Source: Pseudomonas sp. 21 (GTDB taxonomy: Bacteria; Pseudomonadota; Gammaproteobacteria; Pseudomonadales; Pseudomonadaceae). Taken from it: 64,000 bases of DNA. The number at the start of each line of letters is the position of its first letter. Positions within the stretch are counted from its first letter, which is position 1. Where the stretch lies: positions 65,693 through 129,692 of the forward strand of contig NZ_JYOA01000008.1 of assembly GCF_000955805.1 (NCBI RefSeq), written 5' to 3'. Both the position numbers and the translations under genes were made by a program. The notes beneath the pieces were generated by a model, which was not told the DNA's origin, searched no databases, and worked only from the letters and a program-made list of their open reading frames with translations. Shown here in pieces: positions 42,690 to 51,403 of the stretch.

Positions 42690-43439
42690 ATGCTCCTACC
42701 CCTTTGCACCTGGTCCGAAATCGAGCAGTTCCTTGGCCGCAGCCGGACCATCGTCATTCCCATCGGCTCCAACGAGCAGCACGGGCCCATCGGCCTGCTG
42801 GGGACCGACTGGATGTGCCCGGAAATCATCGCCCACGAAGCGCAGAAGTCGGCGGACATCCTCATCGCGCCGACCTTCAACATCGGCATGGCGCAGCATC
42901 ACCTGGGCTTCCCCGGCACCATCACGCTGCGCCCCTCGACCTTCATCGCCGCCCTCTGTGACTGGGTGAGTTCCCTGGCCGCCCACGGTTTCGAGAAGAT
43001 CCTCTTCCTCAATGGCCACGGCGGCAACGTCGCCTCCATCGAGGCCGCCTTCTCCGAGCTCTACGCCCAGGCCAGCTTCGCCCGCCGCCCAGCCGGCTTC
43101 GCCCTGAAGCTGTGCAACTGGTGGGACCTGGAAGGCGTCGGCGAGCTGGCCAACCGGCAGTTCCCCAAGGGGCACGGCATCCACGCCACGCCTTCGGAGA
43201 TCGCCGTCACCCAGTGGGCCTATCCGCAGCACATCAAGTCGGCCGAGTACTCGCCGCCGATCGCCAACTGGGGGCCGATCCGCGAGGCGGCGGACTTCCG
43301 CGCGCGCCATCCGGACGGCCGCATGGGCTCCGATCCGGGCCTGGCAACGCCCGAGAAGGGCCGCGAGCTGGTGATGCTGGCCGCCCAGGGGCTGGTGCAG
43401 GCCGTCGAAGCCTTCAGCGCCGAGCCCTCGCCATACTGA
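42690..43439 (+). CDS. creatininase-family amidohydrolase
   Basis: 249 residues. Metal ligands of the creatininase fold are visible: Glu and His in GSNEQHG, Asp in GTDWMCP, His in NGHGGN, plus ATPSEIAVTQWAYP towards the end. Members open cyclic amides such as creatinine or act in cofactor biosynthesis (MftE, FAPy deformylase). No cofactor-synthesis genes are adjacent, and a hydrolytic nitrogen-scavenging role fits the neighbourhood. The gap 42408-42689 carries a REP variant and a palindrome box. A strong terminator follows. Confidence 0.87.
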   Translation: MLLPLCTWSEIEQFLGRSRTIVIPIGSNEQHGPIGLLGTDWMCPEIIAHEAQKSADILIAPTFNIGMAQHHLGFPGTITLRPSTFIAALCDWVSSLAAHGFEKILFLNGHGGNVASIEAAFSELYAQASFARRPAGFALKLCNWWDLEGVGELANRQFPKGHGIHATPSEIAVTQWAYPQHIKSAEYSPPIANWGPIREAADFRARHPDGRMGSDPGLATPEKGRELVMLAAQGLVQAVEAFSAEPSPY

Positions 43440-43467
43440 GCCTCATCGGCCGTCATCTGACCCACCG

Positions 43468-43499
43468 GAAACCCGAGCTTCGCTCGGGTTTCTGCTTTT
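43468..43499 (+). terminator. rho-independent terminator
   Basis: Perfect 11-bp arms GAAACCCGAGC (43468-43478) and GCTCGGGTTTC (43482-43492) with a TTC loop and a following TGCTTTT. It closes the creatininase transcription unit. Confidence 0.92.
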
Positions 43500-43520
43500 C
43501 GCGGCCCCCGCCGGCAGCCA

Positions 43521-43597
43521 GCTAACAAGAGCTAACAGCAGATAACTCGCCCGATTGCGCCGGCCTTGCCACGCTGGCAACCGGGTGTCATTGGCTA
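43521..43597 (+). promoter_or_regulatory. direct repeats and 15-bp palindrome before the sigma-like gene
   Basis: GCTAACA occurs twice with a 10-base period (43521-43527, 43531-43537) and GCTAAC again at 43594-43599; TTGCCA-CGC-TGGCAA (43566-43580) is a perfect palindrome. They lie in the 173-base gap upstream of the start at 43613. These may be operator elements; no clear sigma-70 promoter is obvious. Confidence 0.4.
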
Positions 43598-43612
43598 ACC
43601 AGGGAGGCCTCC

Positions 43613-44002
43613 ATGACCCAGCATGATGGCTGCATGAATCTGGCGGGGCGGCGCAGCAATGCCGAATTCGGCGCGTTGATCCTCGGTTCCGGCGAGCCCG
43701 ACGAGGCGACATCGCGCCAGCTGTACATGGCCGTGCTGCCGCTGCTCATCGCCTTCTTCGAGGGCCAGGCGCAGGCAGGCCGCATCCGCCAGCAGGACAT
43801 GGGCGACCTGCTGCGCGCCACCCTGCGACAGGTGGACCGGCAGCGCGCCGGCTACGACCCGGCTGTGCCTTTCCGGGCCTGGTTGCTGGAGCTGGCGCGG
43901 CATGAGCTGAGCGCCCATCGGCGCGCGGCTCCGGCCGAGGTGCCCGCCAAGTGTGATGCGCAGAAACCGGCGCGGCGCAGGCGTACCGCCGCCGCCCACT
44001 GA
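43613..44002 (+). CDS. sigma-70 region-2-like protein without region 4
   Basis: 129 residues. The middle part, ATLRQVDRQRAGYDPAVPFRAWLLELARHELSAHRR, matches region 2 of ECF sigma factors (core binding and -10 recognition). The protein then ends in a short basic tail, where region 4 would be expected in a 180-residue ECF factor. GGGAGG stands before the ATG. The Ohr-like gene follows after 23 bases, so they are likely co-transcribed. It could be a degenerate sigma factor, or a small regulator that binds RNA polymerase. No anti-sigma gene is adjacent. Confidence 0.65.
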   Translation: MTQHDGCMNLAGRRSNAEFGALILGSGEPDEATSRQLYMAVLPLLIAFFEGQAQAGRIRQQDMGDLLRATLRQVDRQRAGYDPAVPFRAWLLELARHELSAHRRAAPAEVPAKCDAQKPARRRRTAAAH

Positions 44003-44025
44003 GTCCAGGTTTTCAGGAAGGCCCG

Positions 44026-44442
44026 ATGCAGTCGATCGAGAAGGTTCTCTATACCGCCCGTGTGCATACCCGTGGCGGCCGTGATGGTGAAGCACGCAGT
44101 GATGATGGTCGGTTGCAGGTTCGGCTGACGCCACCGGGCGCACCGGGGGAGGGCAGCAACCCCGAGCAGTTGTTCGCCGCCGGCTGGTCGGCCTGTTTCA
44201 TCGGCGCGCTGCGGCATGCCGCGAATGCGCGCAAGCAGGAGTTCCCGGCGGACACGGCGGTGGATGCCGAGGTGGAGCTGATGCACGGCGAGCAGGGATT
44301 CTTCCTGCGGGCGCACCTGGCGGTCCACCTGCCGGGCCTGGACCCCGAGCTGGCGCAGCGGCTGCTGGATGCCGCGCAGCAAAGCTGCCCCTACTCGAAA
44401 GCGCTGCGGGGCCATGTCGCCGTCACCCTGAGCCTGTGCTGA
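44026..44442 (+). CDS. organic hydroperoxide resistance protein, Ohr/OsmC family
   Basis: 138 residues. Catalytic cysteines at about Cys57 (GWSACFIGAL) and Cys121 (CPYSKA), the two-cysteine pattern of Ohr-type thiol peroxidases that reduce organic hydroperoxides with lipoylated proteins as donor. The expected N-terminal Arg region (ARVHTRGGRDG) is also present. No ohrR-type MarR gene is adjacent; control may instead come through the sigma-like gene upstream. Confidence 0.9.
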   Translation: MQSIEKVLYTARVHTRGGRDGEARSDDGRLQVRLTPPGAPGEGSNPEQLFAAGWSACFIGALRHAANARKQEFPADTAVDAEVELMHGEQGFFLRAHLAVHLPGLDPELAQRLLDAAQQSCPYSKALRGHVAVTLSLC

Positions 44443-44500
44443 TGGGGCATCGCCACCGGCCCTCGGGCGTGACAGCCCGCATAAAAGGCCACGCAAAGGC

Positions 44501-44528
44501 TTGATCGCGTGCTCGAAACTCCTATCCT
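44501..44528 (+). promoter_or_regulatory. sigma-70-type promoter of the large ATPase regulator
   Basis: TTGATC (44501-44506) and TATCCT (44523-44528) with a 16-base spacer. The position argues that translation starts at the GTG at 44584 rather than at the in-frame GTG at 44509. Confidence 0.4.
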
Positions 44529-44583
44529 GCTAGGACTTGCGGGCCAGTCTCGCGCCCACTCCCTTTGTCGGAAGAGACGCCCC

Positions 44584-47448
44584 GTGGAGTCCGCAGCGGA
44601 CGATCCGTCCTCCTCATTGAAAGCGCCGGTCGAATTCGGCCCGTTCCGGGTCGTGCCCGACAAGCGCCTGCTCACCCGTGATGCGCAGCCGATGGACATC
44701 GGCGGGCGTGCCTTCGACCTGCTGCTCGCCCTGCTGGAGAAGCCCGGCCGTGTGCTCTCCAAGCGAGAGTTGCTCAAGCGCGTGTGGCCCGACATGGTGG
44801 TGGAAGAGGGCAGCCTGCGCTTCCACATGACCGGCCTGCGCCGCGCCCTGGGCGATGGCGAAGACGGCGCGCGCTACATCGCCACCCAGGTGGGTGTCGG
44901 CTATGCCTTCGTCGCACCGGTGAACCGCAGCAGCGAAGCGGCGCCGCCCGTGGTGAGCATGGGCGAAGGCGTCGGCAGCTTGCCGCCACGGGTCAAGCTG
45001 ATCGGCCGCGAGGCCGATGTGCAGATGATCCTGCAGCGCCTGCGCGAGCCCCGTCTGTTCACCATCGTCGGCACCGGCGGAGTCGGCAAGACCAGCCTGG
45101 CCAACGAGGTGGGCCACCGCCTGGCTGCCGAACGCCGGCAGGTCGTGCGCTTCATCGACCTGGCGCAAATCGAGGATGAACAGCTGGTGGCTTCGGCACT
45201 GGCCGCCTCGGTGGGCGTGCCGGTGCAGGCCGAGGACCCGCTGGCGGTGCTGCTGGCGCACCTCAGGGGCCAGGACCTGCTGCTGATCGTCGACAACTGC
45301 GAACACGTGGTGGACGTGGTGTCCGCGCTGGCCGAGCGCATTCGTGACGCCGCTCCCGGCGTCGGCCTGCTGGCCACCAGCCGCGAGCCGCTGCGCGCGC
45401 GGGACGAAGAGGCGCATTGGCTGGGCCCGCTGGATTTCCCCGAAGACCCGCATGGCTTGCCGGCGGAAACCTTGCTGGCGTTCCCCGCCGTGCGGCTGTT
45501 TGTCGAGCGCGCCGAGGCCGCCAACGCCTCGCTGCAATTGCAGGACGGCGACCCCGGCCTGATCGCCGACATGTGCCGGCGCCTGGGCGGCATGGCCTTG
45601 CCCATCGAACTGGCAGCGGTGCGGGTGGCGATCCACGGTGTGAAGGCCACCCATTCGCTGCTGGGCGAGCGATTCTCCCTGGGCTGGTCCGGCCGGCGCA
45701 CGGCGCAGCCGCGCCACCAGACACTGCGTGCCATGCTGGACTGGAGCTACGGCCTGTTGTCCGGGAGCGAGAAGCTGGTGTTCGACCGCCTTTCGGTCTT
45801 CGTCGGACCCTTCTCCCAGGAGGCGGCCGCGCAGGTCGTCGCCGACGCGCGGATCGACGCGCTGGAAGCGGCTGCGATCCTCGATGAGCTGACTGCCAAG
45901 GGGCTCGTGGCGGTGGACCGCAGCGAGGCCACCACGGCCTATCGCTTGCTGGAGATGACCCGCGCCTTCGCCCGCGAAAAGGCTGCTGCCCATGGTTTTG
46001 ATGAGGCGCACGCACTGGCCTTCCGTCATGCCGCCTATAACCTGTGGCTGCTGGAGCGACTGGGTAGCGTGCCCGAGGTGATCTACGAGGGCTGTGCGCG
46101 TCTGGCCAGCCAGCTGGGCAACGTGCGCAGCGCGCTGGAGTGGAGTTTCGGCCCGCAGGGCGACCCCGGCCTGGCGCTGCCGCTGGCAGCGGCCAGCGCA
46201 CCGCTGTTCCTGCACTATTCGCTGCAGGTGGAGTGCCGCACCTGGTGCGCGCGGGCCACCGAACTGCTGGAGCTGGGCTACTTCGGCACGCCCACGGAAA
46301 TGGAACTGCAAGCGGCCCTCGGGCTGGTGCTGATGTTCACCCGCGGCAACAGCGAGGCCGCCGGCAAGGCCCTGCTGCGCGCGCTGGAAATCGCGGTGAC
46401 GCTGGGCGACCACTGGGCCGAGCTACGGGTGTTGGGGCGCCTGCAGATCTTCTACGAACGCATAGGCGACTTTGCCTCGTCACTGGCCTGGGCGGAACGC
46501 GCGGTGCTGGTCGGCGATACCCTGGGCGAACCGGAAGCGGTGGCGGTGGCCGCCTCGCTCGCCGGTATCTCCCACCACCTGCTGGGCGACCAGGTGCGGG
46601 CGCGCGAGGAGCTGGAAAAGTCCCTGCGCAACAGCCTGCCCTCGGAGCGCAGCCGCACGCTGCACTATGGCTTCGACCACCACAACCGCACGGGCCTCGC
46701 GCTGGCGCGCACGCTCTGGCTGCTCGGTTGCGCCGACCAGTCGCGGCGCTGGGCGGACCAGGTGGAAGCGGAGGCGGCGGAACTCAATCATCCGGCCACC
46801 CATTGCATCGCCCTGGTGTGGACGCTGTGCATCCATATCTGGACCGGCGAGCTGGACAAGGCCGAGCGCAGCCTGGCGACCTTCAGCCGCATCGCCGAGG
46901 CCAACGCCTTCGCCCCCTATCAGGCCGCGACGCCGGGGCTGCGCGCAGCCATCGCCATTCGCCGCGAACAACCCGGCGACGCGGTGCGTCAACTGGAAGA
47001 AAGCCTCACGCGCCTGCACGGCATGCGCTACGAGCTGCTGACCAGCTCCTTCGAGACCGCCCTGGCCGAAGGCCTGATCCTCGCCGGCGAACACCGCCGC
47101 GCGCTGGGCGTGGTGCAGCGCTGCATCGCGCACTGCCGCAGCAGTGGCGATGCCTATGCCTTGCCGGAGCTGATGCGTATCGAGGCGCAGGTCGTCGCTG
47201 CGCTGGGCGAGGAAGGGGAGCGGGCCGTGGAGCGCATTCTCCAGGAATCGCTGGCGATGGCCCGCGAACAGGGCGCGCGTGCCTGGGTGTTGCGGTCCAG
47301 CCTGGACCTGGCGCGGCTGCGTGCCGGGCAGGGCGAGCGGGCAGAGGCGTTGGCGCTGCTGGACGCCTGCCAGCTAGACGAAGGCGTCGACACGCTGGAC
47401 GTGCGCCAGCTGGAAGCATTGCGGCGGGCGCTGGGCACGAGCGCCTGA
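44584..47448 (+). CDS. winged-helix / AAA-type ATPase / TPR regulator
   Basis: 954 residues. The N-terminal about 105 residues form an OmpR/CadC-type winged helix (GGRAFDLLLALLEKPGRVLSKRELLKRVWPD, GVGYAFVAP). An NTPase follows with Walker A GTGGVGKTS near 165 and Walker B LLLIVDNCEH near 235, of the STAND/NB-ARC kind, with a winged-helix segment after it. The remaining about 450 residues are helical repeats of TPR type. This is the layout of signal-transduction ATPases whose C-terminus senses a ligand. GGAAGAGA stands before the GTG start at 44584. It ends eight bases before the convergent response regulator. Target genes and signal unknown. Confidence 0.85.
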   Translation: MESAADDPSSSLKAPVEFGPFRVVPDKRLLTRDAQPMDIGGRAFDLLLALLEKPGRVLSKRELLKRVWPDMVVEEGSLRFHMTGLRRALGDGEDGARYIATQVGVGYAFVAPVNRSSEAAPPVVSMGEGVGSLPPRVKLIGREADVQMILQRLREPRLFTIVGTGGVGKTSLANEVGHRLAAERRQVVRFIDLAQIEDEQLVASALAASVGVPVQAEDPLAVLLAHLRGQDLLLIVDNCEHVVDVVSALAERIRDAAPGVGLLATSREPLRARDEEAHWLGPLDFPEDPHGLPAETLLAFPAVRLFVERAEAANASLQLQDGDPGLIADMCRRLGGMALPIELAAVRVAIHGVKATHSLLGERFSLGWSGRRTAQPRHQTLRAMLDWSYGLLSGSEKLVFDRLSVFVGPFSQEAAAQVVADARIDALEAAAILDELTAKGLVAVDRSEATTAYRLLEMTRAFAREKAAAHGFDEAHALAFRHAAYNLWLLERLGSVPEVIYEGCARLASQLGNVRSALEWSFGPQGDPGLALPLAAASAPLFLHYSLQVECRTWCARATELLELGYFGTPTEMELQAALGLVLMFTRGNSEAAGKALLRALEIAVTLGDHWAELRVLGRLQIFYERIGDFASSLAWAERAVLVGDTLGEPEAVAVAASLAGISHHLLGDQVRAREELEKSLRNSLPSERSRTLHYGFDHHNRTGLALARTLWLLGCADQSRRWADQVEAEAAELNHPATHCIALVWTLCIHIWTGELDKAERSLATFSRIAEANAFAPYQAATPGLRAAIAIRREQPGDAVRQLEESLTRLHGMRYELLTSSFETALAEGLILAGEHRRALGVVQRCIAHCRSSGDAYALPELMRIEAQVVAALGEEGERAVERILQESLAMAREQGARAWVLRSSLDLARLRAGQGERAEALALLDACQLDEGVDTLDVRQLEALRRALGTSA

Positions 47449-47455
47449 GCCGGGC

Positions 47456-48127
47456 TCAGCGGCTCTCGGGCGGCGTGATGGCGAGCAGTGCGGCCATGTT
47501 CACCAGGTCTGGCAGCGTGCGCGCCTGCATCTTGCGCATGACCCGGCCACGGTGCGCCTTCACGGTGATCTCGCTGATGCCCAGGTCGGCGGCCACCTGC
47601 TTGTTCAGGCGGCCGGCCACCACCATCTCCAGCACTTCCCGCTCGCGGCTGGTGAGCAGGGCGTAGGCCTGGCGCAGGGCATCGCGGCGGGACTGCTGGC
47701 CGAGCGCGGCGCGGCTGTGTTCCAGGGCGTCGGCAATCGCCTGCAGCAGCGTGTCGCTGTCGAATGGCTTGGTGAGGAACTCCACGGCGCCGGCCTTCAT
47801 CGCGCGCACGGTGAGCGGCACGTCGCCGTAACCGGTGATGAAGATGATCGGCATCGCCGGGCGCTCGCCGGCCACGCTGCGCTGCAGGTCGAGCCCGTTG
47901 AGGTCCGGCAGGTTGACGTCCAGCACCAGGCAGCAGGGCGCGAGGCTCGGCGGCTGGTCGAGGAAGGCGCTGGCGGCGTCGAACAGCACCGGCTGCCAGC
48001 CGGCCGAGCGGATCAGCAATTCCAGTGACTCACGCACCGAGATGTCGTCGTCGACCACGTAGACGAGGGGTGTCGCCTCGGACATCGGCAGGGTTTCCGT
48101 TCGCTGGGCTGGGATGGGGTTGAACAT
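47456..48127 (-). CDS. FixJ/NarL-type response regulator (receiver + LuxR HTH)
   Basis: 223 residues. Receiver domain with DDD at 26-28, phospho-acceptor Asp70 (LVLDVNLPD), Thr in FITGYGD and Lys in TKPFD; then the LuxR-type HTH at about 155-210 (LTSREREVLEMVVAGRLNKQVAADLGISEITVKAHRGRVMRKM). GGAGG seven bases before the ATG at 48127 favours this start over the ATG at 48085. Third gene of a kinase/receiver/regulator operon, 32 bases after the receiver-only gene. FixJ-like regulators of the StyR/TodT type bind ACC-NN-GGT palindromes, which occur at 51404-51487. Confidence 0.92.
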   Translation of the reverse strand: MFNPIPAQRTETLPMSEATPLVYVVDDDISVRESLELLIRSAGWQPVLFDAASAFLDQPPSLAPCCLVLDVNLPDLNGLDLQRSVAGERPAMPIIFITGYGDVPLTVRAMKAGAVEFLTKPFDSDTLLQAIADALEHSRAALGQQSRRDALRQAYALLTSREREVLEMVVAGRLNKQVAADLGISEITVKAHRGRVMRKMQARTLPDLVNMAALLAITPPESR

Positions 48128-48159
48128 GCCATGTCCTCCGAGGGGCGTCGACCGGGCTG

Positions 48160-48531
48160 TCAGCCGACCGGCAGGGCGGCGCTGAGCGCCTTGAGCAGTT
48201 CCGCTTCGCTGAACGGCTTGAGCAGGCAGGCCACCGCGCCCTGGGCGATCAGGCGCGGGCAGGTGGTGGCGTCGCTGTAGGCGGTGATGAAGATGATCGG
48301 CACGGGGATCGCGCGCAGGGCCAGTTCCTTCTGCAGCTGCGGGCCGCTCATGCCCGGCATTGACACGTCGAGGATCAGGCAGCGGGTGCGCTGCAGGGCA
48401 TCCGAGGCGAGGAAGTCCTCCGCCGAGGAGAACGCGTTTACCTCGAAGCCGAACTCGCGCAGCAGGTCCGGCAGCGATTCGCGCACCGATTCGTCGTCAT
48501 CGACCACCGACACGAGCAGGGGCGTGGCCAT
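48160..48531 (-). CDS. receiver-only response regulator
   Basis: 123 residues: a single receiver domain with DDD at 11-13, Asp55 (LILDVSMPG), FITAYSD and LLKPFSE. No output domain. The start overlaps the stop of the histidine kinase gene by one base (TGATG). It may pass or drain phosphate between the kinase and the FixJ-type partner, or act as a CheY-like effector. Confidence 0.9.
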   Translation of the reverse strand: MATPLLVSVVDDDESVRESLPDLLREFGFEVNAFSSAEDFLASDALQRTRCLILDVSMPGMSGPQLQKELALRAIPVPIIFITAYSDATTCPRLIAQGAVACLLKPFSEAELLKALSAALPVG

Positions 48532-51341
48532 CAGCAGATCTCCGTCGGTTGGTCGTGGCTGGGGAGTGCCGGCGAGAGCGCCTGCGGCAGCGCGAAGATG
48601 AAGGTGGAGCCCGGCCCATCGTGGGTGGTGGCCCAGACCCGGCCGGCATGGTGCTCGATGATCGAGCGGCTGACCCACAGGCCGATGCCCATGCCTGACT
48701 GCTTGGTGCTGAAGAAGGCGTCAAAGAGGCGGCCGGCGTCCTCCGGGGCGAAGCCCGCGCCGTTGTCGCGCACCGCCAGGAAGATGCTCGCGTCCAGGTC
48801 ATGGCCGGTGCTGATGCGCAGTTGCCGGGGGCGGTCGTGCACTTCGTCCAGCGCATCGATGGCATTGAGGATGAGGTTGAGGATCACCTGCTGCAGTTGC
48901 ACGCGGTCGCCGCTCACGGCGGGCAATTGCTCCGGCAACGTGGGCAGCACCGTCACGCCGTGGCGCTGCAGTTCGTTGTGCAGCATGGCGAGGACTTCTC
49001 GGGTGGCCTCGTTCAGGTCCACCTCTTCGCTGACCGCTTCATGGCGGGCGAACAGGGCACGCAGGCGCTTGATCACGTCCGCCGCGCGGTTGCCGTCGCG
49101 GATGGTGCGCCGCGCGGTTTCCCGAGCGCCTTCCAGGTTGGGAGTCTGCGCACCCAGCATGCGCAGGCAGGTGCTGGCATTGGTGATGATGCCCGACAGC
49201 GGCTGGTTGACCTCGTGGGCGATGGACGCGGTCAGCGCGCCCAGGCTGGCCACACGGGCCACGTGCGCCAGTTCGGCGCGGGTCCGGTGCAGGGTTTCCT
49301 CGGCGAGGCGGCGCTGGGTGACGTCCTGCGCCGTGGCGATGTACAGCAGCGCGCCGTCGGCTTCGCGGGTGGCCTGGGCGACCAGGTGGACGTGGCGCAG
49401 GGCGCCGCTGGGAAGCAGCAGCCGGTGTTCGTGCTCGAAGTCGCAGCCGTCGCGGCGCTGGCGCCTGAGTATTTCTTCCACGGTGGCGCGGTCGTCCGGG
49501 TGGATGCGCGAGAAGATCAGCTCGAAGCTCGGCGTCAGGCCCGGCTGCAGGTCGAGGAGCCGGTAGATTTCCTCCGACCAGGCGATCTCGTCGTTGTCCA
49601 CGCGCCAGGAAAAGGTGCCGGTGAGGCTGATGCGCTGGGCCTTGGCCAGGAAGGCTTCGCTCTGCCGCAGGGCGGCTTCGCTGCGGGCGCGATCAATGGC
49701 GATGCTGGCGAGGTGGGTGAACTGCGAGATCAGCGCGCACTGGTTTTCGTCCATCACCTGGGGCTGGGCGAAGTAGACCGAGAGGATGCCGCTCACCTCG
49801 CCGTGGTTGGCCACCACCGGTATTGCCGCCAGCGCCCGCAGCCCGCAAGCCCGTGCCTGTTGCCGCCACTCGGGCCAGCGGGTTTCACCGTACAGGTCGT
49901 CGACCTGCACGGTGGCGTTGTCGAGCACGACTTGCGCTTGCGGACTGCCATGAGCTTCCACCGGCTGGCCATCCGCGCCGCCGTACATCGAAGGCGGCAG
50001 ATGCGGTGCGGCGCCGGCCTGCAGGCGTGGCGTCGCTTCCGGCATTCGGCCATGGCGGGGCGCGACCAGCGTGATGGCGCAGCGGCTGCCCTCGAGGTTG
50101 GCTTCCACCAGTTCGCAAAGGGTTTCCAGCACCTGCGGCAGGGCGCAGCCGCCGGCCATCAGGCCGAGCAGGCGTTTCTCGCCGGCCAGCAGCAGCTCGG
50201 CGCGCTTGCGCACATGGATGTCGGTGTTGCCGCCGTACCATTTCAGCACGCGGCCGGCCGCGTCCAGCTGGGGCACCGCGCGGATGAGGAACCAGCGATA
50301 GCTGCCGTCGAAGCGCCGCAGGCGCGCTTCGAACTCGCCGGCGCTGCCCGCTTCCAGCAAGCCCTGCCAGTAGACGCCCAGTGCCGGCGCGTCTTCGGGG
50401 TGCAGGGCGGTCATCCAGCCGACACCGGCGGCGCTCTCCGCCGTCATGCCGGTGTAGTCGAACCAGCGCTGGTTGAGGAATTCCACGCTGCCGTCGGGAT
50501 CGGTGCGCCAGACGAAGCCTGGCACGGCGTCGATCAGGGTGCGCAGGCGGTCTTCGGAAACGCTGACTTCCTCCAGTGCACTGGCCAGTGACTGCTGGGC
50601 CTGGGCGATCAATGCCTGGTCGCGCCGCTGCTCGTCGATGTCCACCTTCAGCACGAACCAGCGCTGGATATGCCCCTCGGCGTCGCGGTGGGGCAGGGCG
50701 CGCACGTGGAACCAGCGGTAGATGCCGTCCGCGCCGCGCACCCGCTGCTGGAAGTTGTACGGCTCGCCGCTGGCCACCGAGTGCTTCCAGGCGGCCAGCG
50801 CGGAGGGCAGGTCGTCGGGGTGGATGGTGTCGGAACTGGTCCAGTGACGCAGCTCCTCGAAGCTGGCGCCCAGGTAGTCGCTGTTGTGCCGGTTGACGCA
50901 CTCCAGCTCGCCGGCGGGTGTCATCAGCGAAATCAGCGCGGGGATGCTGTCGATCAGGTCCTGGGTCTCCCGCGTCACGGTCACGGGGGGTGCAGGCAGC
51001 AGGTCCTCGATGTCGATGTTCTGGCCGCACCAGCCGGCGGGCTCGCCGAGGTCGTGGGTGAGCGGGCGGGCGCGCAGCAGGAAGCGGCGGTACACCCCAT
51101 CATGGCGCCGCAGGCGTGCCTGCAGGTCGCGCGGGACGCCGGTCTGGCGGAGGGCGTTCCAGCCGTGCTGCAGCGCCGACAGATCGTCGGGGTGCACCAG
51201 CGCCTGCCAGGCAGGCTCGCCGGCGGCGTCGAGGCTGCGCCCGGCATAGAGCCGCCAGGCCTGGTTGACGCTTTCCAGGCGGCCTTCGGCGTTGGCGGTC
51301 CACGCCATGTCGGGCAGCTTGTCGACGACTTCGTTGTGCAT
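48531..51341 (-). CDS. multi-PAS/GAF sensor histidine kinase
   Basis: 936 residues with no membrane segment or signal peptide, so a soluble cytoplasmic sensor. Three PAS domains of PAS_3 type occupy about 1-375 (each with the PDD or PED HP loop and YRWF end), a GAF domain about 390-550, a fourth PAS about 560-680, then HisKA with phospho-acceptor His709 in ASIAHEVNQPLSGI and a HATPase domain (NLILNAID, DNGAGF, GMGIGLW). Kinases of this design occur with FixJ-type regulators, as in the TodS/StyS aromatic-degradation systems. First gene of a three-gene signalling operon, divergent from the epoxide hydrolase operon. Confidence 0.93.
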   Translation of the reverse strand: MHNEVVDKLPDMAWTANAEGRLESVNQAWRLYAGRSLDAAGEPAWQALVHPDDLSALQHGWNALRQTGVPRDLQARLRRHDGVYRRFLLRARPLTHDLGEPAGWCGQNIDIEDLLPAPPVTVTRETQDLIDSIPALISLMTPAGELECVNRHNSDYLGASFEELRHWTSSDTIHPDDLPSALAAWKHSVASGEPYNFQQRVRGADGIYRWFHVRALPHRDAEGHIQRWFVLKVDIDEQRRDQALIAQAQQSLASALEEVSVSEDRLRTLIDAVPGFVWRTDPDGSVEFLNQRWFDYTGMTAESAAGVGWMTALHPEDAPALGVYWQGLLEAGSAGEFEARLRRFDGSYRWFLIRAVPQLDAAGRVLKWYGGNTDIHVRKRAELLLAGEKRLLGLMAGGCALPQVLETLCELVEANLEGSRCAITLVAPRHGRMPEATPRLQAGAAPHLPPSMYGGADGQPVEAHGSPQAQVVLDNATVQVDDLYGETRWPEWRQQARACGLRALAAIPVVANHGEVSGILSVYFAQPQVMDENQCALISQFTHLASIAIDRARSEAALRQSEAFLAKAQRISLTGTFSWRVDNDEIAWSEEIYRLLDLQPGLTPSFELIFSRIHPDDRATVEEILRRQRRDGCDFEHEHRLLLPSGALRHVHLVAQATREADGALLYIATAQDVTQRRLAEETLHRTRAELAHVARVASLGALTASIAHEVNQPLSGIITNASTCLRMLGAQTPNLEGARETARRTIRDGNRAADVIKRLRALFARHEAVSEEVDLNEATREVLAMLHNELQRHGVTVLPTLPEQLPAVSGDRVQLQQVILNLILNAIDALDEVHDRPRQLRISTGHDLDASIFLAVRDNGAGFAPEDAGRLFDAFFSTKQSGMGIGLWVSRSIIEHHAGRVWATTHDGPGSTFIFALPQALSPALPSHDQPTEIC

Positions 51342-51403
51342 ACCGGTCCTCTCCCGGCGCTAGCCGTGGGGCGAGCATGCGCCTTGCTGGCGGGGCTGCC
51401 AAT

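Noticed and set aside
43594-43599. A third GCTAAC as part of an iteron array
   Set aside because: It is 57 bases from the other two and out of phase, so it was noted with the region but not called an array.
44509-44583. An N-terminal extension of the ATPase regulator from the GTG at 44509
   Set aside because: The likely -10 element at 44523-44528 lies inside it, and a good ribosome site stands before the GTG at 44584.
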